From Lolliginicoccus suaedae (lineage in GTDB: Bacteria; Actinomycetota; Actinomycetes; Mycobacteriales; Mycobacteriaceae), in contig NZ_VSSO01000001.1 of NCBI RefSeq assembly GCF_008312885.1, positions 620,001 to 684,000 of the forward strand: a stretch of DNA of 64,000 bases, given 5' to 3'. The translations under genes and the position numbers were made by a program. This document shows, piece by piece, positions 25,808 through 33,947 of the stretch. The notes below the pieces were generated by a model, which did not search any database, had not been told where the DNA came from, and was given only the letters and a program-made list of their open reading frames with translations. The first letter of the stretch is position 1; each line of letters begins with the position of its first letter.

Positions 25808-27970
25808 ATGCCCGCCCCCAGCAACGCCCCCGCTCCGTCCACTGCGCCCCTAGGACTCCGTGAGCACGCCGAGCGGCTTCTTGCCGACCTCGCTGGCCCC
25901 TCCGCGCGACTGCGCGACGACCAGTGGACCGCCATCGAGGCCCTGGTGGTGCAGCGGCGGCGGGTCCTGGTGGTGCAGCGCACGGGGTGGGGCAAGTCCG
26001 CGGTGTACTTCCTGGCGGCGAAGCTGCTGCGCGCGCAGGGCCTCGGCCCGTCTGTGATCGTCTCTCCCCTGCTCGCCCTCATGCGCAACCAGGTCGAGGC
26101 GGCGGCGCGCGCCGGGGTGCGGGCAGCGACCATCAACTCCGGGAACATGACGGAGTGGTCGGCGATCCACGGCAGCATCGCCGCGGGAGAGATCGATGTG
26201 CTGCTCGTCAGCCCGGAGCGGCTGAACAACCCGGACTTCCGCGACCAAGTCCTCCCGCACCTCGCCGAGGACGCGGGCATGGTCGTCGTCGACGAGGCGC
26301 ATTGCGTATCGGACTGGGGGCATGACTTCCGGCCCGACTACCGACGCATCCGCACCCTGGTGGCTGGCTTGCGCGGCGATGTGCCCGTGCTGGCGACCAC
26401 CGCCACCGCCAATGACCGCGTGGTCGCCGATATCGCGGCGCAGCTCGGCGTGGCGGGCGGTTCCGGCGCAGGGAGTCCCAGCGCGGGCGGCAATGAGGAT
26501 GGCGCGCTGGTGCTGCGGGGCAGCCTCGATCGCGAATCGCTGCACTTGTCCGTCGTCGATGTTGGTGCTGGCGCGGACCGGGCCGCGTGGCTCGCGCAGC
26601 ATCTCGGTGAGCTGCCAGGCAGCGGGATCATCTACTCCTTGACCGTCTCCGCCGCCGAGGATCTCGCGACAGTTCTGGGCGAGCACGGGCACGAGGTGGC
26701 GGCCTACACCGGCCGCACCGATCCAGCGGAGCGCGAGGCCCTCGAGGCGGATCTGCTCGCGAACCGCGTGAAGGCGCTCGTGGCGACCTCGGCGCTGGGG
26801 ATGGGTTTCGACAAGCCTGATCTCGGTTTCGTGGTGCATGTCGGCTCGCCGTCGTCGCCGATCTCCTACTACCAGCAGGTGGGGCGTGCTGGGCGCGCGG
26901 CGCAGCAGGCAGAGGTGCTGCTGCTGCCGGGGGCCGAGGACAGGCGGATCTGGGAGTACTTCGCGTCGGTGTCGTTCCCGCCCGAGGACACGGTGCGCGG
27001 TGTCCTGGCTGCTCTCGATGGGGAGCGGCCCCAGTCCACGGCCGCGCTGGAGCCACGCGTGGACCTGTCGCGCTCGCGGCTGGAGATGGTGCTGAAGGTC
27101 CTCGATGTCGACGGCGCGGCCCGACGGGTGAAGGGCGGCTGGGTCGGCACCGGACAGCCGTGGCGGTATGACACCGAGCGGTACGGGCGCCTCGCTGAGG
27201 CACGCAAGCGCGAGCAGCAAGCCATGCTTGATTACCTCACCACCTCGCAATGCCGCATGGTGTTCCTGCGCCGGCAGCTCGATGATCCCGACCTCGGGGC
27301 CGCGCCGGAAGGCTGCGGACGATGCGACAACTGCGCCGGCAGCCGGTTCGCCGCGACTGTCGATGACTCGATGCGCCAGGCCACGCGCGAGACCCTCGAG
27401 AGGCCGGGGGTGGTGCTCGCTCCGCGCCGCCAGTGGCCCACCGGCATGTCCACGCTCGGGGTGGGCCTCTCGGGACGCATCAAGGACGGTCCGGAGCCCG
27501 GCCGGGCGATCGGCCGCCTGACTGATCTCGGGTGGGGACCACGCTTGCGTGCTGTTCTCGATGCCGGGGACGGCGAAGCACCCGAGGCGCTCGTGACCGC
27601 GGCGATCGAAGTCCTCAAGGCGTGGGACTGGCAGCAGCGGCCCACCTCGGTCATCGCGCTCGGCGCGGGCAGTCATCCCGTGCTCGCGGCGTCGCTATCG
27701 GCCCGGCTGGCGAGCATCGGGCGGCTTCGCGACCTCGGCAGGCTTCCGCTTCGGCCCGGTGCGTCCTTGCCGGTCGCCCAGAACTCGGCGTTCCGGGTGG
27801 CGGCGCTGCATGACGCCTGGGACGCGTCCGCGTTGCCCGAGCTCGATGGCCCGGTCCTGCTCGTCGATGCGGTTGCCGATACGGGGTGGACGCTGACCCT
27901 CGCGGGGCGCGCGCTGCGGGCGGCGGGCGCTCCTGCTGTGCTGCCCCTGGTCATCGCGGCCACGAGCTAG
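25808..27970 (+). CDS. rqlH: RecQ-like DNA helicase of the RqlH type, with C-terminal phosphoribosyltransferase-like module
   Basis: 720 residues. SF2 helicase core with Walker A RTGWGKSAVYF (about 58-68), DEAH box VVVDEAHCVSDWGHDF (about 160), motif III VLATTATAN and motif VI QVGRAGRAAQ. A tetracysteine zinc module follows (QCRMVF then EGCGRCDNCAG). The C-terminal ~200 residues end in VLLVDAVADTGWTLTLAGRA, the PRPP-loop signature of ComF/phosphoribosyltransferases. No HRDC domain. This architecture is exactly that described for Mycobacterium smegmatis RqlH, a 3'-5' translocase/helicase. Role in DNA repair is inferred. ATG 25808 is preferred (CACGAT box seven bases before); ATG 25799 is possible. 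Confidence 0.88.
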   Translation: MPAPSNAPAPSTAPLGLREHAERLLADLAGPSARLRDDQWTAIEALVVQRRRVLVVQRTGWGKSAVYFLAAKLLRAQGLGPSVIVSPLLALMRNQVEAAARAGVRAATINSGNMTEWSAIHGSIAAGEIDVLLVSPERLNNPDFRDQVLPHLAEDAGMVVVDEAHCVSDWGHDFRPDYRRIRTLVAGLRGDVPVLATTATANDRVVADIAAQLGVAGGSGAGSPSAGGNEDGALVLRGSLDRESLHLSVVDVGAGADRAAWLAQHLGELPGSGIIYSLTVSAAEDLATVLGEHGHEVAAYTGRTDPAEREALEADLLANRVKALVATSALGMGFDKPDLGFVVHVGSPSSPISYYQQVGRAGRAAQQAEVLLLPGAEDRRIWEYFASVSFPPEDTVRGVLAALDGERPQSTAALEPRVDLSRSRLEMVLKVLDVDGAARRVKGGWVGTGQPWRYDTERYGRLAEARKREQQAMLDYLTTSQCRMVFLRRQLDDPDLGAAPEGCGRCDNCAGSRFAATVDDSMRQATRETLERPGVVLAPRRQWPTGMSTLGVGLSGRIKDGPEPGRAIGRLTDLGWGPRLRAVLDAGDGEAPEALVTAAIEVLKAWDWQQRPTSVIALGAGSHPVLAASLSARLASIGRLRDLGRLPLRPGASLPVAQNSAFRVAALHDAWDASALPELDGPVLLVDAVADTGWTLTLAGRALRAAGAPAVLPLVIAATS

Positions 27971-27989
27971 ACGGCAGAAGCGCATCCAG

Positions 27990-28607
27990 CTAGGCCAATG
28001 CGCGGCGAGCCTGCTCGATGCACTCCGGCCAGGGACGATCGAGCGTCATCACTCCACTGTCGCCGACAAAAGCGCTTGAGATGACGATGTCGGGCTCGAG
28101 GCGGGCAAGCTCGGTGAGAGTCTTGTCCAGCGCTGCACGGTCGCTGAAGCCCGGTATGTAGCCAGGCGCCCAGGAGCCATTGCGCAGGTACACGGTGTCG
28201 CCGGTGAACAGGTATTTCCCGCTGGCACCGTGGGCGAGGTAGCACGTGCTGCCAGGTGTGTGGCCCGGCGTGGGGATAACCTCAAGCACGCTGCCGACGA
28301 CGTGCGCGGTGGTGAACGGATCGTCCACGGTCAATCCGGCGAGGTGGGCCTCCGAGGCGTGCAGGTGCAGGGTGGATCCGAACCGATTCCTGATGGTTCG
28401 GAGCGACGGCGCGATCTCGTCCTGATGGCTGAGGTAGTGGCGCGCCACTCCTCCGAGCCGCGCCATGTGGTCGATCTCGTGGTCGTGGGTCGTGTTGTAG
28501 AACAGGATGTTTCCCACCGGCGATGTCCACAGGTAGGCATGGGTGGTCAGTCCCGGGGCGGGTTGCTCGGTGCCGGTCTCCCAGAGGTCCGGCTCGATCT
28601 GCTTCAT
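27990..28607 (-). CDS. MBL-fold metallo-hydrolase with incomplete first metal motif
   Basis: 205 residues. The fold is evident from TPGHTPGSTCYL, LFTGDTVYL and the overall pattern. The usual HxHxDH motif is replaced by HYLSHQDEI, so only one His and the Asp of that motif remain; the later His and Asp are present. Function is therefore uncertain (possibly a one-metal or non-hydrolytic member). ATG 28607 has GGAGG five bases upstream. Divergent from a TetR gene with a shared palindrome in the 49-base gap, so probably controlled by it. Confidence 0.8.
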   Translation of the reverse strand: MKQIEPDLWETGTEQPAPGLTTHAYLWTSPVGNILFYNTTHDHEIDHMARLGGVARHYLSHQDEIAPSLRTIRNRFGSTLHLHASEAHLAGLTVDDPFTTAHVVGSVLEVIPTPGHTPGSTCYLAHGASGKYLFTGDTVYLRNGSWAPGYIPGFSDRAALDKTLTELARLEPDIVISSAFVGDSGVMTLDRPWPECIEQARRALA

Positions 28608-28626
28608 CTCGGCCTCCATTCCATTA

Positions 28627-28643
28627 CGTTACGTAGTGTAACG
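28627..28643. promoter_or_regulatory. TetR-type operator between divergent MBL and TetR genes
   Basis: CGTTAC-GTAGT-GTAACG, a 17-bp perfect interrupted palindrome lying between the two starts. It is placed to repress both genes. Confidence 0.6.
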
Positions 28644-28656
28644 CTACAATGGGTGC

Positions 28657-29265
28657 ATGACCACCCCAGGACGCCCGCGCGACCGCAATCTCGATTCCGC
28701 CATCCTGACGGCAACCCTCGAGCTGTTGGCCGAGCGCGGCTACCTCGAGCTCTCCCTTGAAGAGGTCGCCCACCGCGCGGGAACCTCGCGGCCGGCAATC
28801 TACCGGCGATGGCCGGGGCGCGCGCCGCTCGCCCTCGCCGCCATCGCGGACCGCCTCGACACACCTGCACCGCCGGACACCGGCTGCACCCTGTGCGACC
28901 TCAGCGAAGGCATCGAGGTCTTTCTCGCCGCGTATCGCACGATCCGCCCCGACGTGCTGAGCTCAGTGTTCGCTGACTGTTCTGCCGAACCGAGCCTGCG
29001 CGACCTCTACATCGAGGCCATCGTCGAGCCACCCCGGCGGGCAGTCGCGCACACGCTCGACATCGCCATCGAGCGCGGCGACATCCGCAGCGACGCCGAC
29101 CGGGACGGCCTCCTCGATATGCTGGCATCGGTCGTCCACTACCGTGCCGTCTTCCAGTCCCGCCACCTGACCGAGGAGGACGCCGCGGCGGTCGTCGAGA
29201 CGCTCCTGCGCGGCGCAGCCGTCGACTACCCAGCCCTCGTGGAGCACAGCGCGACGCACCACTGA
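28657..29265 (+). CDS. TetR family transcriptional regulator
   Basis: 202 residues. The helix-turn-helix lies at about 12-55: LTATLELLAERGYLELSL, then EEVAHRAGTSRPAIYRRW. The C-terminal domain resembles TetR_C_11-type regulators. ATG 28657 is 13 bases from the palindrome at 28627-28643, which it probably binds, so it likely represses itself and the MBL gene. No leader sequence. Downstream to 29535 there are 270 bases in which nothing recognisable was seen. Confidence 0.85.
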   Translation: MTTPGRPRDRNLDSAILTATLELLAERGYLELSLEEVAHRAGTSRPAIYRRWPGRAPLALAAIADRLDTPAPPDTGCTLCDLSEGIEVFLAAYRTIRPDVLSSVFADCSAEPSLRDLYIEAIVEPPRRAVAHTLDIAIERGDIRSDADRDGLLDMLASVVHYRAVFQSRHLTEEDAAAVVETLLRGAAVDYPALVEHSATHH

Positions 29266-29535
29266 ACGCGGCTCGGCTATTGGCGCGGTCGGCTCACGCA
29301 TCGTCCGAGCGGAAGCATTCGCGGCGCACCGCTCGAACGCCTGCCGTGCAGGAGCTGCGCCGATCGAGGCCCCCTGCTGGTGGCGCAGAACCGCCGGGCG
29401 CGACTGGGCGGGCATGGCTCGTCAGCATTGATCATGGACACGCTGAATACGACGTACCGGTCATCCCCTGCGGTTCCACTCGACTCGCACTGTGACGGGC
29501 AACACACAGACTGCGTCGCTAGCCAGCCGGAGCCG

Positions 29536-30468
29536 CTATGCGTCCGGGACGAGGAAGATCCAGGTCGTGCCCTCCGCGAGCGGCAGATCCTGGCCCGTAG
29601 CGCTGGCGAACCGGAAAGGAGCGGTCGCGGACGGGCGCACCCAGCGCCCCTCGAACCGCTGCCCATCGCGCAGGATCGTCGCGTCGCCCGACCCTGTGGT
29701 GCGCGCCTCCGGGGAGCCGAGCAGCCCATCGCGGACCGGCACCCGCGCGATGGCCACGTTCTCGACCGCGAGCTCCCCACCGTCGACCGTCGAGAACGGC
29801 TGCCCATCCACACTGATCGCCCACGCCGCCGCGCCATCGTCCCAAGCGAGCCGGTAGGACGCGCGCTCATACACCACATCCTCGGCCGCGGTCGGCGCAC
29901 CACCACCGGGCAGCTCGCCGGTGTCCACCAGCGGCCGCGCGGGCCCCACCACCGGCTGCGGCAGATCGCCCGGGCGCACGTACAGGTTGTGCGGGGCGGC
30001 GCGGCTCCCATCGCGGAAGTAAGCGCCCGCCGCGCTAGCCTCAGTAGCGTTGATCAGCGGCGCATCGTTGAATCGCTCCAGCACCTCGCGGGCCGCGCCC
30101 GAATATGCGAACGTCGGCTCCCCGAACTGCTTCAGCAGGTCGAGGTCCGTGATGCGCGCGCTGCGCACCGGCCCCACGACGTCGGGAAACGGTGCTTCCA
30201 GAACCGTCATCAACCGCGTCAGCCCACCCTCCACCGGTTCCACGATGACGAGCGAAGCGTCCTGCACACCGGACTGGGGCCGGGCAGCCGCGACATTATC
30301 GATCTTCACCACCACGACCGGGGCAGGTGGGGCGGGAGCCACCGTGGACGGCAGCGGCGCCGCCGAGGTCGTGACCGGAGCCTCGATCGGGCCCTGCCCG
30401 CACGACGCCATCGCCAGCACACCCAATAGACCGACCGCCGCAGCGGCCCCACGCGCAACCCGGAGCAT
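29536..30468 (-). CDS. DUF3048 (YerB-like) lipoprotein
   Basis: 310 residues. Lipoprotein signal ending LAMASCGQG (Cys23). A short Pro/Ala linker is followed by the two DUF3048 halves: VVVVKIDNVAAARPQSGVQDA and FPDVVGPVRSARITDLDLL in the first, SYRLAWDDGAAAWAISVDGQPF in the second. DUF3048 proteins are exported and of unknown function; Bacillus YerB is the name-giver. Monocistronic, divergent from the SLC13 transporter. Confidence 0.87.
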   Translation of the reverse strand: MLRVARGAAAAVGLLGVLAMASCGQGPIEAPVTTSAAPLPSTVAPAPPAPVVVVKIDNVAAARPQSGVQDASLVIVEPVEGGLTRLMTVLEAPFPDVVGPVRSARITDLDLLKQFGEPTFAYSGAAREVLERFNDAPLINATEASAAGAYFRDGSRAAPHNLYVRPGDLPQPVVGPARPLVDTGELPGGGAPTAAEDVVYERASYRLAWDDGAAAWAISVDGQPFSTVDGGELAVENVAIARVPVRDGLLGSPEARTTGSGDATILRDGQRFEGRWVRPSATAPFRFASATGQDLPLAEGTTWIFLVPDA

Positions 30469-30567
30469 GCGACATTCCTACCAGGTGCGGGGTGCGCGGG
30501 CGGGCGATCGTGGCCGGTGTCGGCCGGTGAATCCGATTGCTCGGCAGCCAAAAGCACCTCGCATCGC

Positions 30568-30617
30568 CAAACGCGATAGAAGATCCGCTGGTTCGGGGCC
30601 CGCTTCTATCGCGTTTG
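30568..30617. repeat. Palindromic repeat family A, copy 2
   Basis: 15-bp perfect arms CAAACGCGATAGAAG (30568-30582) and CTTCTATCGCGTTTG (30603-30617). The core arms match the copy at 4091-4140, but the loops differ. Confidence 0.8.
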
Positions 30618-30631
30618 CGGCTGGCCGCGCT

Positions 30632-30667
30632 GCCGGACCGAGCCACCACGCCGGACCGAGCCACCAC
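30632..30667. repeat. Tandem 18-bp direct repeat
   Basis: GCCGGACCGAGCCACCAC occurs twice in tandem, followed by a degenerate third unit, just after the family A palindrome and before the SLC13 gene. No function is assigned. Confidence 0.7.
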
Positions 30668-30750
30668 GCTGGGCCGCGCCACCGAACCGCCAGCCCCCTT
30701 TGTTCGCGATTCCAGCCACCCCGCGGTCACTGGAGTCGCACGATTATGGA

Positions 30751-32322
30751 ATGACGAGCACGCAGTCCATGCCTTCGGTCTCGCAGTCCACGCCCTCGCC
30801 TGGCCGTTTGTGGGCGGGCAGGTTCGGTGGCCCAGCCCTCGCGCTGGTGGCGTACTTCGCGATCCCGGACCATCCGGATCTGTCCCTGGCCGGGCGCACG
30901 GTGGCGGCGGTGGCAGTGCTGATGGCGGTGTGGTGGATGACGGAGTCCTTGCCGCTCCCCGCGACCGCGCTGGTGCCGATCGTGGCGTTCCCGTTGCTCG
31001 ATGTCCGGCCGATCAGCGAGGCGACAGCACCGTACGCCTCGCCGACGATCTTTCTGTTCATGGGTGGCTTCATGATTGCTCTGGCCATGCAGCGGTGGAA
31101 CCTTCACAAGCGGATCGCGTTGCATACCGTGCGGATCGTGGGCACCCGGCCGCGGCAGATCGTGCTGGGCATGATGGTGGCAACAGCGTTCCTGAGCATG
31201 TGGGTATCGAACACGGCGACGACGTTGATGATGCTGCCGATCGCGGTGTCGGTGCTCGCGCTGGTGGCAAGCGATGACGCGGAGAACGGTCCGGCAGCGG
31301 CGATGGCAGATCGCGATACGCGCAACTTCGCGGTGGGCCTGATGCTGGCGATCGCCTACGCGGCGTCGGTGGGCGGTCTTGCCACCATCATCGGCAGCCC
31401 GCCGAACGCGATCATGGTGGCGTTCGTGGAGGAGGAGTACGGCATCTCGATCAGCTTCGCGGACTGGATGAAGATGGGCCTGCCGCTGTCGGTGGTGTTC
31501 CTGGTCATCGTCTGGGTGCTGCTGACCCGGGTGATCTATCGCAGTGATCTGACGGAGATCGCGGGCGGGCGCTCGATGATCCGGTCGCAGTTGACGGGGC
31601 TGGGCTCGATGTCGAGGGGCGAGTGGAACGTGCTGGTCGTGTTCGTGACGGCCGCGCTGCTGTGGGTGTTCCGCGAGCCGCTCGCCGAGGTGGACGCGCT
31701 GGTGTCGGTGCTGCCGTTCCTGGCGAACCTGTCCGATCCGGCGATCGCGATCGGGGCCGCGTTGATCCTGTTCCTGCTGCCGGCGGAGCATCGCCAGCCC
31801 GAGGACGGGGATGGCAGCGCGGAGTGGGTGTCGACGCTGGATTGGCGGACCGCGCAGACCGGCATCCCATGGGGCGTGCTGCTGCTCTTCGGCGGCGGGC
31901 TGAGCCTCGCGGGGGCGGTTTCGGGCACGGGACTCGATGAGTACATCGGCACGCAGGTGAGCGGGCTCGGCACGCTGCCGATCGTGCTGATCGTGGCGGG
32001 GGTGTGCGCGATCGTACTGCTGCTGACGGAACTGACGTCGAACACCGCGACCGCGGCGACGTTCCTGCCGGTGCTCGGTGGCGTGGCGCTCGGTATCGGG
32101 CTCGACCCGATGCTGCTGCTCGCCCCAGCCGTGCTGGCCGCCTCGTGCGCGTTCATGCTGCCGGTAGCGACACCTCCGAATGCCATCGTCTTCGGCTCGG
32201 GCCATGTGACGATCGGGCAGATGATGCGCGCCGGGATCTGGCTGAACATCATCGGCGTCGTGCTCATCACCGTGCTGGTGTTCGCGCTGGGCGGCTGGGC
32301 ACTCGGCATCGAGTTCGGCTAG
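30751..32322 (+). CDS. SLC13/DASS family sodium-dependent dicarboxylate transporter
   Basis: 523 residues with about 11-12 membrane segments. Contains both Ser-Asn-Thr motifs that bind sodium and carboxylate: MWVSNTATTLMMLPIA in the first half and LTSNTATAATFLPVL in the second, plus VATPPNAIVFGSG near the end. It should import succinate-like di- or tricarboxylates across the inner membrane with sodium. A CACGAT box six bases before ATG 30751 and the lack of a ribosome site suggest a leaderless message. Ends 13 bases from the convergent GMC gene. Confidence 0.9.
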   Translation: MTSTQSMPSVSQSTPSPGRLWAGRFGGPALALVAYFAIPDHPDLSLAGRTVAAVAVLMAVWWMTESLPLPATALVPIVAFPLLDVRPISEATAPYASPTIFLFMGGFMIALAMQRWNLHKRIALHTVRIVGTRPRQIVLGMMVATAFLSMWVSNTATTLMMLPIAVSVLALVASDDAENGPAAAMADRDTRNFAVGLMLAIAYAASVGGLATIIGSPPNAIMVAFVEEEYGISISFADWMKMGLPLSVVFLVIVWVLLTRVIYRSDLTEIAGGRSMIRSQLTGLGSMSRGEWNVLVVFVTAALLWVFREPLAEVDALVSVLPFLANLSDPAIAIGAALILFLLPAEHRQPEDGDGSAEWVSTLDWRTAQTGIPWGVLLLFGGGLSLAGAVSGTGLDEYIGTQVSGLGTLPIVLIVAGVCAIVLLLTELTSNTATAATFLPVLGGVALGIGLDPMLLLAPAVLAASCAFMLPVATPPNAIVFGSGHVTIGQMMRAGIWLNIIGVVLITVLVFALGGWALGIEFG

Positions 32323-32334
32323 CGCTCAGGCCTT

Positions 32335-33918
32335 CTACCCCGCGATGAGGTCGGCGGCCTTCTCCCCGATCATGACGCTCGGGGCGTGGGTGTGGCCGCG
32401 GATGATGGTCGGCATGATCGAGGCATCAGCGATGCGGAGGCCGTCGACTCCTCGGACGCGCAGCTCGGGGTCGACGACGCTGTGGTCGTCGCGGCCCATG
32501 CGGCACGTGCCGACGGGGTGGTAGAGGGTGTGGGCGTAGTGCTCGAGGGCGAGGCGGAGAACCTCCTCGAGGGGCGTGCCGGGCTCGGCGAGTGGCTGGA
32601 GATAGTTGCCGAGGTGCCGGGCCAGAGGCGCGGTGCCAGCGATGGCGGCACAGGCACGGAGGCCCTCCATGATCGCGGCGCGATCGATGCCATCCGGGTC
32701 GCTGAGGTACCGGGGGTCGATCAGCGGCTTGGCGAGCGGGTCCGAGGAGGAGAGCGTGATCTCGCCGCGGCTGCGGGGGGTGAGCAGCACCGTGCCGAAG
32801 GTCGCGCAATGCCCATTGTGCTGGAACAGTCCTTCGCGGAGGAAAGGGGCCGGCGCGAAGAGCAGCTCGAGGTCGGCTAGCTCGAGAGTGTCGTTGCTGC
32901 GGATGAAGCCGTAGGCCTCGGCTACGTTCGAGGTCAGCATGCCACGGCGGGCGGCGAGGTAGGAGATGAGCTGGCGGGGCGTCTCGGCGTCCGCGAGCGT
33001 GTCGCTATCGGCCTCGTAGGAGAGCACGGCCACGAGGTGGTCCTGGAGGTTGCGCCCTACCTCGGGGCTGTGGTGCACGACGGTCACGCCGTGATGGGTC
33101 AGCTGGTCGGAATCACCAATGCCCGAGAGCATCAGCAGCTGGGGGGTATTGATGGCTCCGCCGCAGAGGATGACCTCGCGCCCGGCGTTGATCTGGCATT
33201 GCTGGCCCAGGTGGAGGTAGTCGACACCGGTGGCGCGGGTGCCGGTGAAGCGGACGCGAGTGGCGTGGGCATCCGTGATGATAGTGAGGTTGCGCCGCTT
33301 GGCGGCGGGCCGCAGGTAGGCATCGGCCGTGCTGTGGCGGGCACCGCGCTTCTGGGTGACCATCGTCCGGGCGAAGCCGTCGGGCTGGTACTGGTTGGCC
33401 CGCTCGACGCGATGCCCGAGCGCAGTGACGGCTTGCAAGTAGTCCTCGGTCATGGGGCGCGGGCTGCGCTGCCGGGAGATGTGCAGCGGCCCATCGGCGC
33501 CGTCGCCGGGCGGGGTAGCTCCCTCGACGTGCTCGATGCGCTGGAAGTACGGCAGGAGCTTCTGGAACGACCAGTCCTCGCCGGCGGTGCTGGCCCACTG
33601 GTCGTAGTCGGCGGCGTAGCCGCGCACCCACATCATGGCGTTCATCGACGAGCTGCCGCCGAGGGTCTTGCCGCGCGGCCAGTAGATCTTGCGCCCGGCG
33701 AGCCCAGGCTGGGAGGCGGTGCTGTAGTCCCAGTCGTACTCGCTTCGGAAGAGCTTGGAGAACGCGGCGGGGATGTGGATGAACTGGTTGTCATCGGGTG
33801 GGCCGGCCTCGAGCAGCGCCACAGTAGTACCGGGCTTCTCGCTGAGCCGGGCGGCTAGGGCCGCTCCGGCGGACCCGGCGCCCACGATGACGTAATCGAC
33901 GGTGATGAGCGTGCTCAT
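32335..33918 (-). CDS. GMC oxidoreductase (choline dehydrogenase/alcohol oxidase type)
   Basis: 527 residues. FAD-binding GxGxxG in DYVIVGAGSAGAALAARL (about 8-25), GMC signature 1 WPRGKTLGGSSSMNAMMW, signature 2 GGAINTPQLLMLSGIGD, catalytic HPVGTCRMG (His467) and C-terminal GHTHAPSVMIGEKAADLI. The second catalytic position is His511, where choline oxidases/dehydrogenases have Asn. It oxidises an alcohol to an aldehyde using FAD. It is upstream-coupled to an aldehyde dehydrogenase (30 bases apart, same strand) and divergent from a BCCT carrier. Choline to betaine aldehyde is the attractive reading, but other alcohols are possible. Confidence 0.88.
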   Translation of the reverse strand: MSTLITVDYVIVGAGSAGAALAARLSEKPGTTVALLEAGPPDDNQFIHIPAAFSKLFRSEYDWDYSTASQPGLAGRKIYWPRGKTLGGSSSMNAMMWVRGYAADYDQWASTAGEDWSFQKLLPYFQRIEHVEGATPPGDGADGPLHISRQRSPRPMTEDYLQAVTALGHRVERANQYQPDGFARTMVTQKRGARHSTADAYLRPAAKRRNLTIITDAHATRVRFTGTRATGVDYLHLGQQCQINAGREVILCGGAINTPQLLMLSGIGDSDQLTHHGVTVVHHSPEVGRNLQDHLVAVLSYEADSDTLADAETPRQLISYLAARRGMLTSNVAEAYGFIRSNDTLELADLELLFAPAPFLREGLFQHNGHCATFGTVLLTPRSRGEITLSSSDPLAKPLIDPRYLSDPDGIDRAAIMEGLRACAAIAGTAPLARHLGNYLQPLAEPGTPLEEVLRLALEHYAHTLYHPVGTCRMGRDDHSVVDPELRVRGVDGLRIADASIMPTIIRGHTHAPSVMIGEKAADLIAG

Positions 33919-33947
33919 TCTGGTGCTCCTGTTGGGCGCGGTCGGGT

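Noticed and set aside
26460-26500. Gly/Ser/Ala-rich stretch in the RqlH helicase as a possible frameshift
   Set aside because: The frame is continuous and helicase motifs resume in order after it; it reads as a flexible linker.
29266-29535. Possible small gene between the TetR and DUF3048 genes
   Set aside because: No open frame with a ribosome site or recognisable sequence; treated as non-coding.
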